64,000 nucleotides of DNA from CATQHQ01 sp965243805 (GCA_965243805.1 OZ251577.1:1240001-1304000); one strand, 5' to 3'; numbered from the stretch's first letter, positions 24,993 to 38,400 are shown. The notes: generated from the sequence alone by a model not told the origin. Translations and numbers: made by a program.

Positions 24993-27900
24993 TCACACCG
25001 GATCATCCAGAATGTCCTTCAGTGTCGTGCCGGAGGGCCACTCGGGTTGCGGGCGGTCGGCTCGCGTCGCTGCAAGGCGGCCCGCGCGCTTCGGTGCACG
25101 GAAGAGCCGGTTGCCGGGCGACCACAGCTCCACGCTGTCGGGGTGCTCCCGGTAGTGGTCTGGGTCGGTGGTGACACGCACGGGATCGGTGGAGTCGGGG
25201 AGCGTGAGGCCGTACTCGCGGTTGCCCAGTAGCTGCACCTTGGTGTCGGGGGGCAGCAGCTCGGGCCAGCCGATCACCCGGTCCAGGTCGTCCAAGGAGA
25301 GCGTGGGGGTGGTACGGGCGGCTGTGTCCAGCACATCGTCCAGGGCGGCGTCGATGTCGAACCCGGAGCCGGCGTCCGCCTCTTGGGCCTGAGCCTCCAC
25401 CGCCTGAACCATCTTGCGGCGGCTGACGGCGTCTGCGCCCTTGCCCGACAGCACCGCCTCTGCGATCGTGCCGGACAGTCGCGACAAGATCGGTTGCAGA
25501 CGGCCCACCATCTTCGTGAAGAGCCCGATGCGCTCCCGCAGCACCCGGTAGATGTCGGTCTCCACGGTGTCCTCGTAGTGGAGGTTGACGATGCGGATCG
25601 TTCGGTGCCGCTGGCCCACGCGGTCGATACGGCCAATGCGCTGCTCCACCCGCATCGGGTTCCACGGCATGTCGTAGTTGATCAGCGCGCCGCAGAACTG
25701 GAAGTTGAGCCCCTCGGCGGCCGCTTCGGTGCAAAGCAGTATGTCGGCATCGCCGTCTCGGAAGCGCCGCTTGACGGTGTCGCGGTCCACGGCTCGCCAG
25801 CCGTCGGCGCCCGGGACCTCGCCGCCGCGCCCGGAGTAGCACATCAGGGTTAGGGCGGGCGCTGGGGCTGGGGCGGACAGCTCCTCCCGCAAGAAGTCCA
25901 TCGTGTCGGTGTACTGGGTGAACACCATCACTTGGCGGTGTCCGGCCTCCCGCAGCTCGGAGAGCGCGTCGATCAGCTCCGCCAGCTTGCTGTCGGGCGG
26001 AAGCTGGCCGATCTGTTCGAGGAGCCGCCGCACGTCGTCCGCCTCCTCGGCTTGAAGGGACTCTCGCAACGCCGCCGCCACATCGTCTTCGTCCCGGACG
26101 GGCTCGTCGGCCACCTCGTCGTCCGACAGGTCCTCGGCCAGCGTGGAGCCGGTGTCGCTGGCCGCACTTGCGTCCACCCGCCCCTGCAACGTGTTCCGCA
26201 ACGCACGAAAGCTGCTGGCGAGCCGTCGTCGGTAGATCGTCATGACAAAGCCCACGGCCCGGCGCTCCTTCTCCGACGCCTGGTTGTACGTGGTCGCGAT
26301 GTAGTCTTCCACCGCTTCGTACAGGGCGCGCTCGCCGCTGGTCATCTCCACAAAGCGGTCGTTCACATCCCGATCGGCGATGCGAGTCGACAACAGCCCC
26401 CGCCGGTAGTACTCGCGGAGGAGCTCCCGAGTGTGGCGCGACACGAGGCGCCGAACCGGCGTCCCCACCCGCATCAGCTTGAGGGCCGCTTGCCGCGTCG
26501 CACCGTCCATCCGCCGCCTCGGAGTCTTGGCCCTCCCGCGCACGTCCCGCGCCAGCCTCCGCGCACGCAGACGGGAGAACTCCGGAAGTGCCTGTGCGAC
26601 TTCGGCCTCGCTCGCTCTCCCGTAGCGCCGCTCCGTTGCCCGGAAGAGTTGTGCCATCCGCTCGAAGGCGTCGGGCGTCGGATCGGCCCGGCTGGCGTTC
26701 TCGAAGTACTCCATGAACGCCGTCGGCGTCCACTCTTCGGGCAGCCCCAACAGATCAAGAAGGTCCCAAAGCTCCCCGGGGTGGACCTGAAGCGGTGTGG
26801 CCGTCAGCAGGACCAGCCCTTGCGTGCGCTCTTTGAGTCCCTGCATGAGTCGAAGGAGCGCGTTCGGGTGGCCTCCCGATGCGCTTCCGACCCCCCGGCG
26901 TCGGGCGTGGTGGGCTTCGTCGAGCACGACCAGGTCCCACGGCGCCGCGTCCTCCAGCAGCGCCTGCCGACGGTCCTGTCGGCGCATCAAGTGACTGGAG
27001 GCGATCACGGCCGGTTCCCTGTGCCATCGGTCCCTGTCCACACGACAGACGTTGCCTCCGCGCCACGCCGGCGACGGATGCCAAGTCAGTTGGCCCTTGT
27101 CGTAAACCGGCCAGTTGAGGTTGAACTTCTCATGCAGTTCGATCTGCCACTGGCGCAGCACCGCCTTGGGCGCCAGAACGAGAATCCGCTTGGCACGCTT
27201 CGAGAGCCACGCTTGCCGCAACAGCATCCCGGCCTGAATCGTCTTGCCCAGTCCCACTTCGTCGGCGATGAGAAGCCTGGGCGGCCAGTGGTCGTACATG
27301 CGGTCGAAGGCGCGGAGTTGGTGCGGCCAGGGCTCGACCGCCGAAGTCGCATCGCCGACATGCTTGCCGCCCCCTGCCATGGATGGAGCGCGCTCGATGA
27401 ACGACCAGACGCGGTCGCGGAGGATGTCCTCGGCGGAAGCGGCGGGCTTGCCAGGGGGATCGGGCTTGTCGGGTTTGCCGGTGGGGTAGTCCCGCGCCGG
27501 CTTCTCCCTAACGGTGGTGCCCGAATTCTCCCACGCTTGCAACCTGGCGGGCATCCGGTTGTCCTCGGGAAGAAACTCCAGCAGCTGCCGACGAGCGGCT
27601 TCGGGCAGTCCCAGCACGATGACGCTGCTGGCTCGGTCGTCCCACAGCTTGTCGAACTCGTTCTTTGTGTTGGCGACTCGCTCCGGGTCCCGCCAGCTGG
27701 TGAAGACGTGGATGCGCTCCCAGTTGCGGGTCCAGCCAGCCGCTGTCTCGTTTAGACTGCCGGTCCAGGCTATACGCCGCCCTGTCCGGTCCTCGATGAC
27801 GCCGGTCTTCTCGTGGAAGATGGCTTCGTCGGCGACAGGGTTGCGTTTCGCGTCGCAGGGCACCGCCACCTTCACTTTCAGGTGCTCGTTGGCGACCATC

Positions 27901-28235
27901 CATGCCAGCAGCTCCAGCGCGTCCTTGCCCTTTGAGTCCGGCGCCAGGGGTGCGCTCGCCAAACGCTGATGAACCGCGTCGCGGAGCCGCTCGCCCTCCG
28001 CGATCGCCTCGATCTCGTCCTGCTCGAGCGTGCAGCCGACGACCATGCGCATCACGCCGTTGTTGCGCACCAGCCCTTCAAGGCCACGAGCCGCCAGGGC
28101 CAATGCGCCTGCGTTGAAGTAGCCGGTCAGGCGGTTGTAGCGGACGGCGTCCTCGAGCGCGGGCACGTAGAAGAGCTTGACCAGATCGCCCTCGTCGGGC
28201 GTGTACTGCAACTTCCAGTTGTGATCGGACAGCAC
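24993..28235 (-). CDS. PLD-like plus SNF2 helicase, defence-island type
   Basis: About 1080-residue cytoplasmic protein. The N-terminal phospholipase-D-like domain (about 1-220) has HEKTGVIED followed by TGSLNET, as in PLD nuclease-like modules. The SNF2/SF2 helicase core (about 300-900) has Walker A ADEVGLGKTIQ, DEAH box VVLDEAHHAR, motif III LLTATPLQ, and motifs V-VI in AAAEGLNFQF and QRIGRIDRVGQ. It probably translocates on DNA and may cleave or restrict it. The GTG at 28235 begins 2 nt after the methylase stop, so it is the last gene of the DUF499/DUF1156 operon. Helicases with a PLD module recur beside DUF1156 methylases and DUF499 ATPases in predicted defence loci. Confidence 0.85.
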   Translation of the reverse strand: MLSDHNWKLQYTPDEGDLVKLFYVPALEDAVRYNRLTGYFNAGALALAARGLEGLVRNNGVMRMVVGCTLEQDEIEAIAEGERLRDAVHQRLASAPLAPDSKGKDALELLAWMVANEHLKVKVAVPCDAKRNPVADEAIFHEKTGVIEDRTGRRIAWTGSLNETAAGWTRNWERIHVFTSWRDPERVANTKNEFDKLWDDRASSVIVLGLPEAARRQLLEFLPEDNRMPARLQAWENSGTTVREKPARDYPTGKPDKPDPPGKPAASAEDILRDRVWSFIERAPSMAGGGKHVGDATSAVEPWPHQLRAFDRMYDHWPPRLLIADEVGLGKTIQAGMLLRQAWLSKRAKRILVLAPKAVLRQWQIELHEKFNLNWPVYDKGQLTWHPSPAWRGGNVCRVDRDRWHREPAVIASSHLMRRQDRRQALLEDAAPWDLVVLDEAHHARRRGVGSASGGHPNALLRLMQGLKERTQGLVLLTATPLQVHPGELWDLLDLLGLPEEWTPTAFMEYFENASRADPTPDAFERMAQLFRATERRYGRASEAEVAQALPEFSRLRARRLARDVRGRAKTPRRRMDGATRQAALKLMRVGTPVRRLVSRHTRELLREYYRRGLLSTRIADRDVNDRFVEMTSGERALYEAVEDYIATTYNQASEKERRAVGFVMTIYRRRLASSFRALRNTLQGRVDASAASDTGSTLAEDLSDDEVADEPVRDEDDVAAALRESLQAEEADDVRRLLEQIGQLPPDSKLAELIDALSELREAGHRQVMVFTQYTDTMDFLREELSAPAPAPALTLMCYSGRGGEVPGADGWRAVDRDTVKRRFRDGDADILLCTEAAAEGLNFQFCGALINYDMPWNPMRVEQRIGRIDRVGQRHRTIRIVNLHYEDTVETDIYRVLRERIGLFTKMVGRLQPILSRLSGTIAEAVLSGKGADAVSRRKMVQAVEAQAQEADAGSGFDIDAALDDVLDTAARTTPTLSLDDLDRVIGWPELLPPDTKVQLLGNREYGLTLPDSTDPVRVTTDPDHYREHPDSVELWSPGNRLFRAPKRAGRLAATRADRPQPEWPSGTTLKDILDDPV

Positions 28236-28237
28236 GG

Positions 28238-31205
<2,968 letters not shown>

Positions 31206-31244
31206 GCGCGGCCCTCGTCAGGTAGTCCCGCAGATGACACGCGC

Positions 31245-31343
31245 TCATTCGCCGCCGTAGGGCACGACGCTTTCGCCATATCCGGGTCCGATCAGCGTCA
31301 GTTCGAATTCGTCGTCCGCGACGGGAGCGTGGAGACTTGTCAC
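31245..31343 (-). pseudogene. N-terminal fragment of a probable metallo-beta-lactamase-fold gene
   Basis: A 32-codon frame starts with GTG overlapping the previous stop by 4 nt, then reads DEFELTLIGPGYGESVVPYGGE and stops. I recognise FELTLIGPGYGE as the typical first strand of MBL-fold proteins found in defence loci, where a HxHxDH core should follow. Here the core is absent and the methylase gene starts 39 nt after this stop. This suggests an internal deletion of an operon member. The identification rests on one short block. Confidence 0.35.
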
Positions 31344-31783
31344 AACCCAAGCGAGCGCCAAAGCCGGTCCGCCTTGTCCTGGCTCTCCCGACGTTCTTCC
31401 TGGCTGACATCCGGGAACTCGCGGAAAACGATCTGGGAGGCGTGCCGCGTTGCTCCCGATGCAAGACGCTCATACCCGACGACCCACCGGAAGAAGCTGC
31501 CGAGGCATATCTTGTCCCGGTCGCGGTCGGCGACTTGGTCGAACGGTATAGTGGCTTCCTCGTGGTCGTACGATGCTCCTGCGGTGATGTCCAGAAGCCG
31601 AGCCACGAACTCGTTGTCGCCGACCTCCACGATTCGGCCCTCCCATTCCTGCAACGGATGAAACACTACCGGAGGAAGTCGATACGTGGAAGCCGTTTGG
31701 CAAGGGCCATCCTGAGGACGGTGAAAGTAGAACGGCAGACCGCCGCCGTTGGCCAAGCCCGCGCCGAGTTCACCCTTGTTCAC
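31340..31783 (-). CDS. Small conserved protein of unknown function (family shared with 46124-46474)
   Basis: 147-residue soluble protein. After a variable N-terminus, residues about 44-147 align with the gene at 46124-46474 at nearly half of positions: QEWEG, EFVARLLDITA, EEATI, LGSFFRWVVGYER, ASG and IVFREFP are shared. No known motif is seen; the mixed beta pattern suggests a compact barrel or sandwich. The GTG start overlaps a short upstream in-frame tail (stop at 31780). In the defence operon it lies between another unknown gene and the MBL fragment/methylase. A role as operon accessory or antitoxin-like protein is possible but unsupported. Confidence 0.65.
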   Translation of the reverse strand: MNKGELGAGLANGGGLPFYFHRPQDGPCQTASTYRLPPVVFHPLQEWEGRIVEVGDNEFVARLLDITAGASYDHEEATIPFDQVADRDRDKICLGSFFRWVVGYERLASGATRHASQIVFREFPDVSQEERRESQDKADRLWRSLGL

Positions 31784-31853
31784 TTCGTCGCCGCCTCGTA
31801 ATGGTCTTGGACGACGTCGAGGGCGGAACGCGCTCCGGTTCGATCCGCATCCC

Positions 31854-32339
31854 CTACCGCCTTCTCGTCGCCTCGGTGAGCAAGCAACGCAGCGCCATCA
31901 GAACCCGCCTCGGATTCCGCCGGTGCATCGCCATGCCGAGCCAGTAGCCAGCCTCTTCCCGCTCCATGGCCTCCACGCCCTCCGCGACGGCCAGCATCTT
32001 GTCGCGGTTGCGCATCGGTGCCAGGCAACGGAAGAGGAGACCGATGGAGAGGGCCGCGTCCTCGGAGAGCGGGTAGGTCCGCTGATCGCCGCTGGTGCGG
32101 GTGAGCAACTTGACGCCGCTCCGGGCCAAACGGCGGAGAACGCGGTGCTCCACCAGCTCCAGGTTCCGGTCCCGTAGTCCCGCGACCCGGGTTGGCCGCG
32201 TCACTTGGGGAGTGGCCCGCGCCGGAAGCTGCCAGATCGCGTACTCGGCCCGGCCCGGCCCACGGCTCTTCACCCGAAGCTCGTACTGGGGAGCCGACTC
32301 GGGGAGCAGCCGCAGAGAAGCTCGGCGTGATCTTGCCAC
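31854..32339 (-). CDS. Defence-operon protein of unknown function
   Basis: 161-residue basic protein, starting with GTG at 32339 after TAGGAG about 9 nt upstream. Distinct blocks are LPARATPQVTRPTRVAGLRDRNLELVEHRVLRRL and, later, LSIGLLFRCLAPMRNRD and EREEAGYWLGMAMHRRNPRRVLMALR, each well organised and probably helical. It resembles small proteins I associate with DUF499/DUF1156 loci but I cannot name the family with certainty. It begins 12 nt after the previous gene. After its stop, 70 nt separate it from the next gene. Confidence 0.6.
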   Translation of the reverse strand: MARSRRASLRLLPESAPQYELRVKSRGPGRAEYAIWQLPARATPQVTRPTRVAGLRDRNLELVEHRVLRRLARSGVKLLTRTSGDQRTYPLSEDAALSIGLLFRCLAPMRNRDKMLAVAEGVEAMEREEAGYWLGMAMHRRNPRRVLMALRCLLTEATRRR

Positions 32340-32351
32340 GTTTCTGTACTC

Positions 32352-32783
32352 CTACGCCAGCAAGTGCATGTTGATGTTTCCGAGAACATCGTCCCGCTTG
32401 TCCTCAAGGACCTTCCGGGCTACTAGGTAATTTTGCCGGCGCCGGGCCCTAGCGTCCGCTATGCTGTGGACATTCCGAATCGCTTCGCCAATGACGGTGT
32501 AGGGGTCGGTACGGCGATCCACCTCGACGCCCACGACTCGGCCAGAGTACTTGCCCAAGCGAATCCAGACTCCGTCGCCGCTGAAGACCCGGCGATACTT
32601 CTCGTCCACCATGTAGCGGAATTCCACTACGAAACGGTTGCTCCGGTCGTCGTAGCGACCGCGGATTCCATCAGGTATGTCGTAGGGAGATATCAGGACC
32701 CCAACCTCGAGGGCGTCGCCCACTTCCACGTAGTCTCTGGTCGCCACCCTAGTCCAGCGTCCGAGCTTCTGTGGCGTCTTCAC
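32352..32783 (-). CDS. Defence-operon protein of unknown function
   Basis: 143-residue protein. The first half is beta-rich (YVEVGDALEVGVLISPYDIP, RFVVEFRYMVDEKYRRVFSGDGVWIRLGKYSGRVVGVEVD), and the C-terminal 50 residues are helical and Arg/Lys-rich. No family recognised. GTG 32783 overlaps the stop of a 36-residue upstream frame by 4 nt, supporting translation of both. Part of the minus-strand defence operon. Confidence 0.6.
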   Translation of the reverse strand: MKTPQKLGRWTRVATRDYVEVGDALEVGVLISPYDIPDGIRGRYDDRSNRFVVEFRYMVDEKYRRVFSGDGVWIRLGKYSGRVVGVEVDRRTDPYTVIGEAIRNVHSIADARARRRQNYLVARKVLEDKRDDVLGNINMHLLA

Positions 32784-32890
32784 AGTCCCCCCTGGTCGCT
32801 TGGCACCGACACGACAGTCGCACCGCTCGCCCGGCCCGACCGCCAGTCCGCCACCATTATCGGTCCCAGCCGGTCCGTCGTCAAGCTCAC
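32780..32890 (-). CDS. Small protein (36 residues) in the defence operon
   Basis: A GTG-started frame of 36 codons fills most of the 117-nt gap after the two-module ATPase. It begins 10 nt after that stop and ends in a 4-nt GTGA overlap with the next gene, as most genes in this operon do. The product (MSLTTDRLGPIMVADW at the N-terminus) has no motif. GGAG directly abuts the GTG, which is poor spacing, and an internal ATG at codon 12 is an alternative. Support is positional only. Confidence 0.4.
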   Translation of the reverse strand: MSLTTDRLGPIMVADWRSGRASGATVVSVPSDQGGL

Positions 32891-32900
32891 CTCCGGCTCT

Positions 32901-35406
32901 TCACGGCTTGACACCGCCCCGCCGCCCCAGGCCGTAGCCCACCCTGAACACGTTGGGAATGTTGATGCGGCCGTCGAGCAGCCGATACAAGATGCTCAAC
33001 GCCTCAAGATCGTCTCGCACGCCGTGAGCACCGCGCTCGATCTGGCGAGGCGTCGATCTGACGGCATCCCGTTGCAAGTCGCTGACCGATGAGAGCACGT
33101 CCCGCTCCCGCCACCGCTGCTCGATTTCCTCGAAAGAACAGGGCACGGCCATTCCTTCTAGTGCCGTCATGACGCGGTGCACCCACGGATAGTCCTCTCG
33201 GACCTCCTCAACACGAATCTTGTACCCCTCCCGAGCGCCTCGCTTGATGCTGTCATAGTGTAGGGCATATTCGTGCTCGGAATGCCGTTCGTCAGTCTCG
33301 TTGGCGGCCGCTCTAAGCGCGGCCAGAAACGAACGAGGACTCACCCTTCGTTGGGTATCAGCCAAGTTGCCGGGTATCCAGGTGTGCGGAAACCCTCGCC
33401 GATTCTTGCTCATCCAGGGCCCGGCGATCTTGTGAAACAAGTCGCGCTGAATCCGTTCGGCAAAGACCAGCTGCCTCGGCACGGTGAAGACCGTCTGCCC
33501 TTGCAGCTCAATCGGCTCCCAGTCGTCTTTGGTCAAGAAAGAGCGCATCTCCGCTCCGGCGCGGCCGTTGGCCAGCAAGTGCCACAGTAGCCCGTACAGT
33601 TCGTTGGGCGGCCAGTTCAATTGGGCACGTGACAATGCCTCCGGGAAGTCGGCTATGCTGCTGTCTTCGACTTGGTCCGTCCGCAAGAACGCCTTTACGC
33701 GAATTCGCCTGTACGAATGCATCTCCGACGCAAGCTGCATCAAGCCTCGAATCAACCGATGCATGTCCCCCCAGCTGTCGGCACACCGGTCCAAGGCGTC
33801 GAACAATACCAACAGGTACGTACCGCGGCGATCCAGATCAACGTCCCGTTGGCGCAGCAGCGCGTCGATTTCCTCAGGCTGCGTCCTGACGTAGTCGCAT
33901 CGTTCCCGCCAGTGGGGAAGCTGCCGCAGAGATGCATCCTCTGGCGACAAATGCCGTGCCAACACGGTCCGCCATACAAGGCGCGGGTCTACGTCGTTCT
34001 CCAATAGGTTCGCCAACACATCCTTGCTCGGATAGTCGTCGGGGGCCGCACGGACGCCGAACCCCACCTTCACCTCGGTGGCGTCGGTTAGGCGCGAAAT
34101 CTCGCTCTTCCCCACAAGGAGGCGGACATCGCTGTTTTGGAGAGCGTGCCACCAGAACGTCTTTCCAGCACCCCGTATGCCGACTACGACCGAGACGTCC
34201 GGGTCCATCGCCTTGAGGTGAGAGCGAGGCAGGTAGACATCGGCCACGGACAACCCAGCATCCCTGTGGGACGTGCCCTCCGGGAGATCGGCAAGTGCCT
34301 GACGAAGTTGCCGGACTCCAAGCCCCGCCGGTCGTGGCGAGGCCTGTGCTCGACCACACACCTGCGGGTGACCCTGCCTTGCGACCTCGGCGTAGATCGG
34401 GTTAGCCATGCGGACCGGCGGGTCTTGGGCGATCAACCCCAGCTCCCGGGCGTACTCCACATCGAGGGCGGTGTAGCGAGGCTCTTCGTCGACGGCCAGG
34501 GTCGGCGCGATCACCCGCCACACCCGGTCCTCCCGCAACTTCTCCGTCAGCTGGTCTAGGTGGGTGTCGCGGCACCGGATCAGCGTCTCCCTTGCCTCCA
34601 GCACATCGGCTTCGGTAACGGCGCGGGTCCGGTCCGCAGCCAAGGCGCCGCGGAAGCACGTCTGATAGGCGAGCGCGTTCACGAGCCACGGCTGGCCCCG
34701 AGTATGGGTCCACACGGCATCCACTCCGCTGTCGGCAAAGGGCTGCCCCGTCTCCTTGGTGTGCTGTCCCAGCAGGGTGCACACTTGGTCCTGGGAGAAG
34801 TCGCCCAGCCGAAACGACATGGCCTTGAAGTCCCGCACGTCCCGGACGCCGCACAGCACCACGCTCTGCGGAAAACCCTTGGGGCCGGAGGTGGTAGCCC
34901 GCCCGCAGTTGCCGCAGCACGGCCAGCAACGAGTCGCCCACCAGCGTGTCGATCTCGTCCACCAGCAAGACCAGCGGCTTCTCGCTCGCTCGGCTCCAAC
35001 GAGTCAGCGCGACACGCAGGGCGCTGTGCCCACCGGCTCTGGCGAGCACGCCGGGCCACATCTTGCCGAGGGAGTTGTCGCCCAAAGTGTCGATCGCCGA
35101 CTCGGCCAGCTCGTTCAGGACCGTGCGTATCGCCGCCTCCACATCTTCGCCAGCCGTCATCGCGCCCTCGACGTTGACGTAGACGCAAGCCCAGCCGCCC
35201 TCGGCGTTCAGCAGGTCTTGGAGCGCAAGAAGAGCCGAGGTCTTCCCGGTCTGCCGGGGCGCATGCAGGACGAAGTAGCGTTTTCGAGCGATGAGCCGAC
35301 GGATCTCGACCAAGTCCACGCGGTCGAGCGGAGGGATGTGATAGTGGTCCTCCGCGGTCACGGGACCTTCCGTGCTGAACTCGCGCATCGCTACGGGCAT
35401 CCGCAT
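32901..35406 (-). pseudogene. Two-module ATPase of the defence operon, interrupted by a 1-nt frameshift
   Basis: Once corrected this encodes about 834 residues with two P-loop modules. Module 1 (about 20-340) has Walker A APRQTGKTS (49-57), Walker B LVLLVDEIDTL and the block LLAVLRQLRAGY...VVLCGVRDVRDF typical of AAA ATPases of this type. Module 2 has its own P-loop VVVGIRGAGKT (about 406-416) and Walker B-like LLVLFDALDR. The frame is lost at a run of four A on the plus strand (34872-34875); removing one base restores GFPQSVVLCGVRDV. The start may be ATG 35406 or 35388, because the first codons are an 18-nt duplication of the preceding gene's end. It starts 2 nt after the DUF499 gene. The frameshift may be real or a homopolymer error. 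Confidence 0.75.
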
Positions 35407-35408
35407 CG

Positions 35409-38400
35409 CTACGGCATCGCCTTCGCGGACACCAACGCCTCGCCGCTCACGAACCGCGCCAGCCGCTCGGTGAGACGGTCCGGCTCGTCACCTGTGGTGG
35501 GAAAGCCGTCCTTGAAGGTCAGCTCGCAGGTGGCTTCCAGGTTCTTCTTGGCGGCGGCCCGGAACTGGGACTGGAGGAACTCGCGGACGGGCCCGGCGTC
35601 GTCGAGCGGCCCTTGGTAGTCGATCTCGAGTTCGCCCCCGGCCGTGGTCTCGTAACCCCCCGCCAGCATGACGCGCTTGGTCGCCCCTCGCACGCTCCCC
35701 ACGAGACCGACGAGCCGCACTCCTTCCTCCGCGTCGAAGACCCGGATGCTCAGCGTCGCGATCTTCTCCACGTTCTGCCCGCGGGCTTGGTCCCAGACCC
35801 TGACCATGGCCTCCCGGAACGGCGCTTCGACCTTGAAGCTGCGAGACGTTTCCTCGTCCCTGTCTTCTGGCGTCCGCTTGTTGTCTTCTTCGGTATCGGT
35901 TGGCGGCGTACCCTGGCCTCCCGGGCCGTCTGGCGTTTCCGATTCCTTGCCGGGTTCGGGCCTGGGCCAGACGCCAGCGTTCTTGGCGTACGCCATCGTC
36001 ATCACCAGCGACTCCTCGTCGATGCGAATCGTCGCCGTCGGATCGCCCGGACCGTAGAGGAGATCGCCACTCCGATAGACGTAGGCGCCTTGCTCGACTC
36101 CCGTCCGCACGCCACGAACGAAGACGTCGTCGCCCACCAGAATAGGGAGCCCCGGGTCGCGCCGGAACTCGTCCCGGAGGGCGCGGGTCGTGATCTCACC
36201 TTTGCGGAGGGGAGTGCGGTCCCGCACGTACGCCGGAGAGTCGGGCTCGTCGTCGGGCAGGCGCAGCTTGGTCAGGTCTCGGAGCACTGCAACCACCTGC
36301 TGTTGGCCGGCTCCTGGTCGGTGCGAGGCAGAGGGCGTGTCAATGGCGGTGTGGACCAGATCGGTTGTGCTGTCGCCGACCCGATTCCGGGACGGGTAGA
36401 GGACATGGCGGTAGCACTGCTGGATCGACGTTCCCAAGTCGTGCTCCGAGCGGCCCGCCCACTCCCGCACCCTGTCCTGCTGGTGCTCCGCCAGATCGTC
36501 CAGCCGCTCCGGCTTCTTGAGCTCGCGCAGGGCCAGAAGCCGCCGGGCCTTGCCCTGCATCTCATCGACACGGGAGTCGTCCGCCACCACAAAGACCAAG
36601 TGGTTGCGGTAGACACGGAAAGCCGAGCCATCGGAGCCTTTGCGGCAATAAGTGCGGTCGATCAGGGCGGGCACCTGGTCCACCGTCCCCGCGAAGACTA
36701 CGGCGTCGTAGGAAACCACCACCAGCTTCGGGCGGCTCCCCCCCGCTTCGTCGAGGACGTCGTGGGGTCCTCCCGGAAAGCAAACAGCTTCCAGAGTGTT
36801 GCCTTGGAAGACCGAGCGGATGCGGTCGTTGAGCTGCGCGCGGGCCTCTTCCGGATCGACATTGCGCTCCTCCCGCCGGACGATCTGGGTCAGGTTCGCC
36901 TCGGCCAGAAAGCGCATGGGAGCGTGGGGCCTGTCGTCCAAGTACGCGGACTCGGCAACGAACTTCTTGCGCGCTTCCTCCACGAAGCTGATGTCCAGCG
37001 CCGGGCCGACGATCGAGTAGCGCAACTCGTTGGGCGCCAAGCCCTTGAGCCGATCGTGGTAGGCCAGCGTGTGGAGGAAGATCGTCCGGGCGGCGTACTC
37101 GGCGAAGGGCGGCAATCCCTGGTGGTGCTCGGCGTCGATCTGCTGCGCCAGCGACCGCTTGCCCGCCTTGCTTGCCCTGTCGGCCTTGCTTGCCCTGTCG
37201 GTGCTGCTCGCCTTGTCGGCCTTGCTCGCCCCGGTGGCGGACACGTCGGCGTTGATAGCGGGATCGTAGGCCGACTGGTCGAGGCGGGTGACGATCTCCT
37301 GGCGGATGGGCTCGTGGCCCGGGTCGATGTGGTGAAGGTGAATCGCGGTGGCGTCGTCGGGCCGAGTCTCCCAAAGGTGGCGGATCGTGCGGGCCAGCAG
37401 CCGCAGCATTCCCCGCACCCGCTGAAAGGTGGCTAGCGTCGCCGTCTTGTCGGTGAGCGTTTCAAGGACCTCGGGATGGAAGGGGTAGCCGAGGGCAAGC
37501 TGCTGGCGGGTCTCGGGACGGCTTGCGTCGGGGGACAGCGCCTCCTGGTTCTCCTTCCACAGCTTGGCGTAGGCCGATGCGACTTCGGGCGCTCGACTGT
37601 CGTCGATCTCCGCGAAGAGCCGTCTGCGCAGGACTTGGATCGTTTCGTCCTGCTCGGTGGGGTTGAGCAGCGTCGCCTTGCGGGCGGACACCTTCTCCGC
37701 TTCCGCCATCCGGTCGGCGATGAAGCTGTTCTCTTCGGCGTAAGCGTCGGTCGCCTGGCCGCCCTTGCCGACGGCTAGCGTGTAGACGAGGGCCACGTTC
37801 GGCGTGCTCTCCACGGCCTTGAACAGCGAAGTCAGGAACGCCGTCAGCTGGTTTTGGGCGCCTTCGACGTTCTCCACCTTGCGCAGGTAGACGGAAAGCT
37901 CGTCGAGCAGCACCAGGGCGGGCTTGCCGCCGAAGAGCTCGCGGAGGGTGTCGGCGCCGGGGGCGATGCGCTGTCGGTCGCTCTCCCGGATTCTCTCGTA
38001 GCCCGCGTACTCCCCGAGCGAGTAGGCGATCTCGCCCCACGGCGTGTAGGCCCGCAGACCCTCTTCCATGCGGCGGCCGTTCGCAGGGTCGGCGTTCTCG
38101 CCGTCGAAGGCAGCGACGCGCACCGGTTCCTTGGGAAGGACGGACGGCTCCACGAACTCGCTCGGGTCCGCCACGCCGTCGAGGCCGCGGGCGGCGTGGG
38201 CCAGCGCAATGAGCCCATGGGTCTTGCCGCCTCCGTACGATGTGTCCAGGCGGAAGATTGAGGCCACGTCGCCCCCGGCCCCGGAGAGCCGTCTGCACAC
38301 GTTGCCCAGCAAGTTCTTGAGCCCCCGCGTGGGGTACGTATTGGCGAAGAACCGCACCGGATCACGGTACTCCTCGCTGCCCGCTCCCGTGACCACCTGA

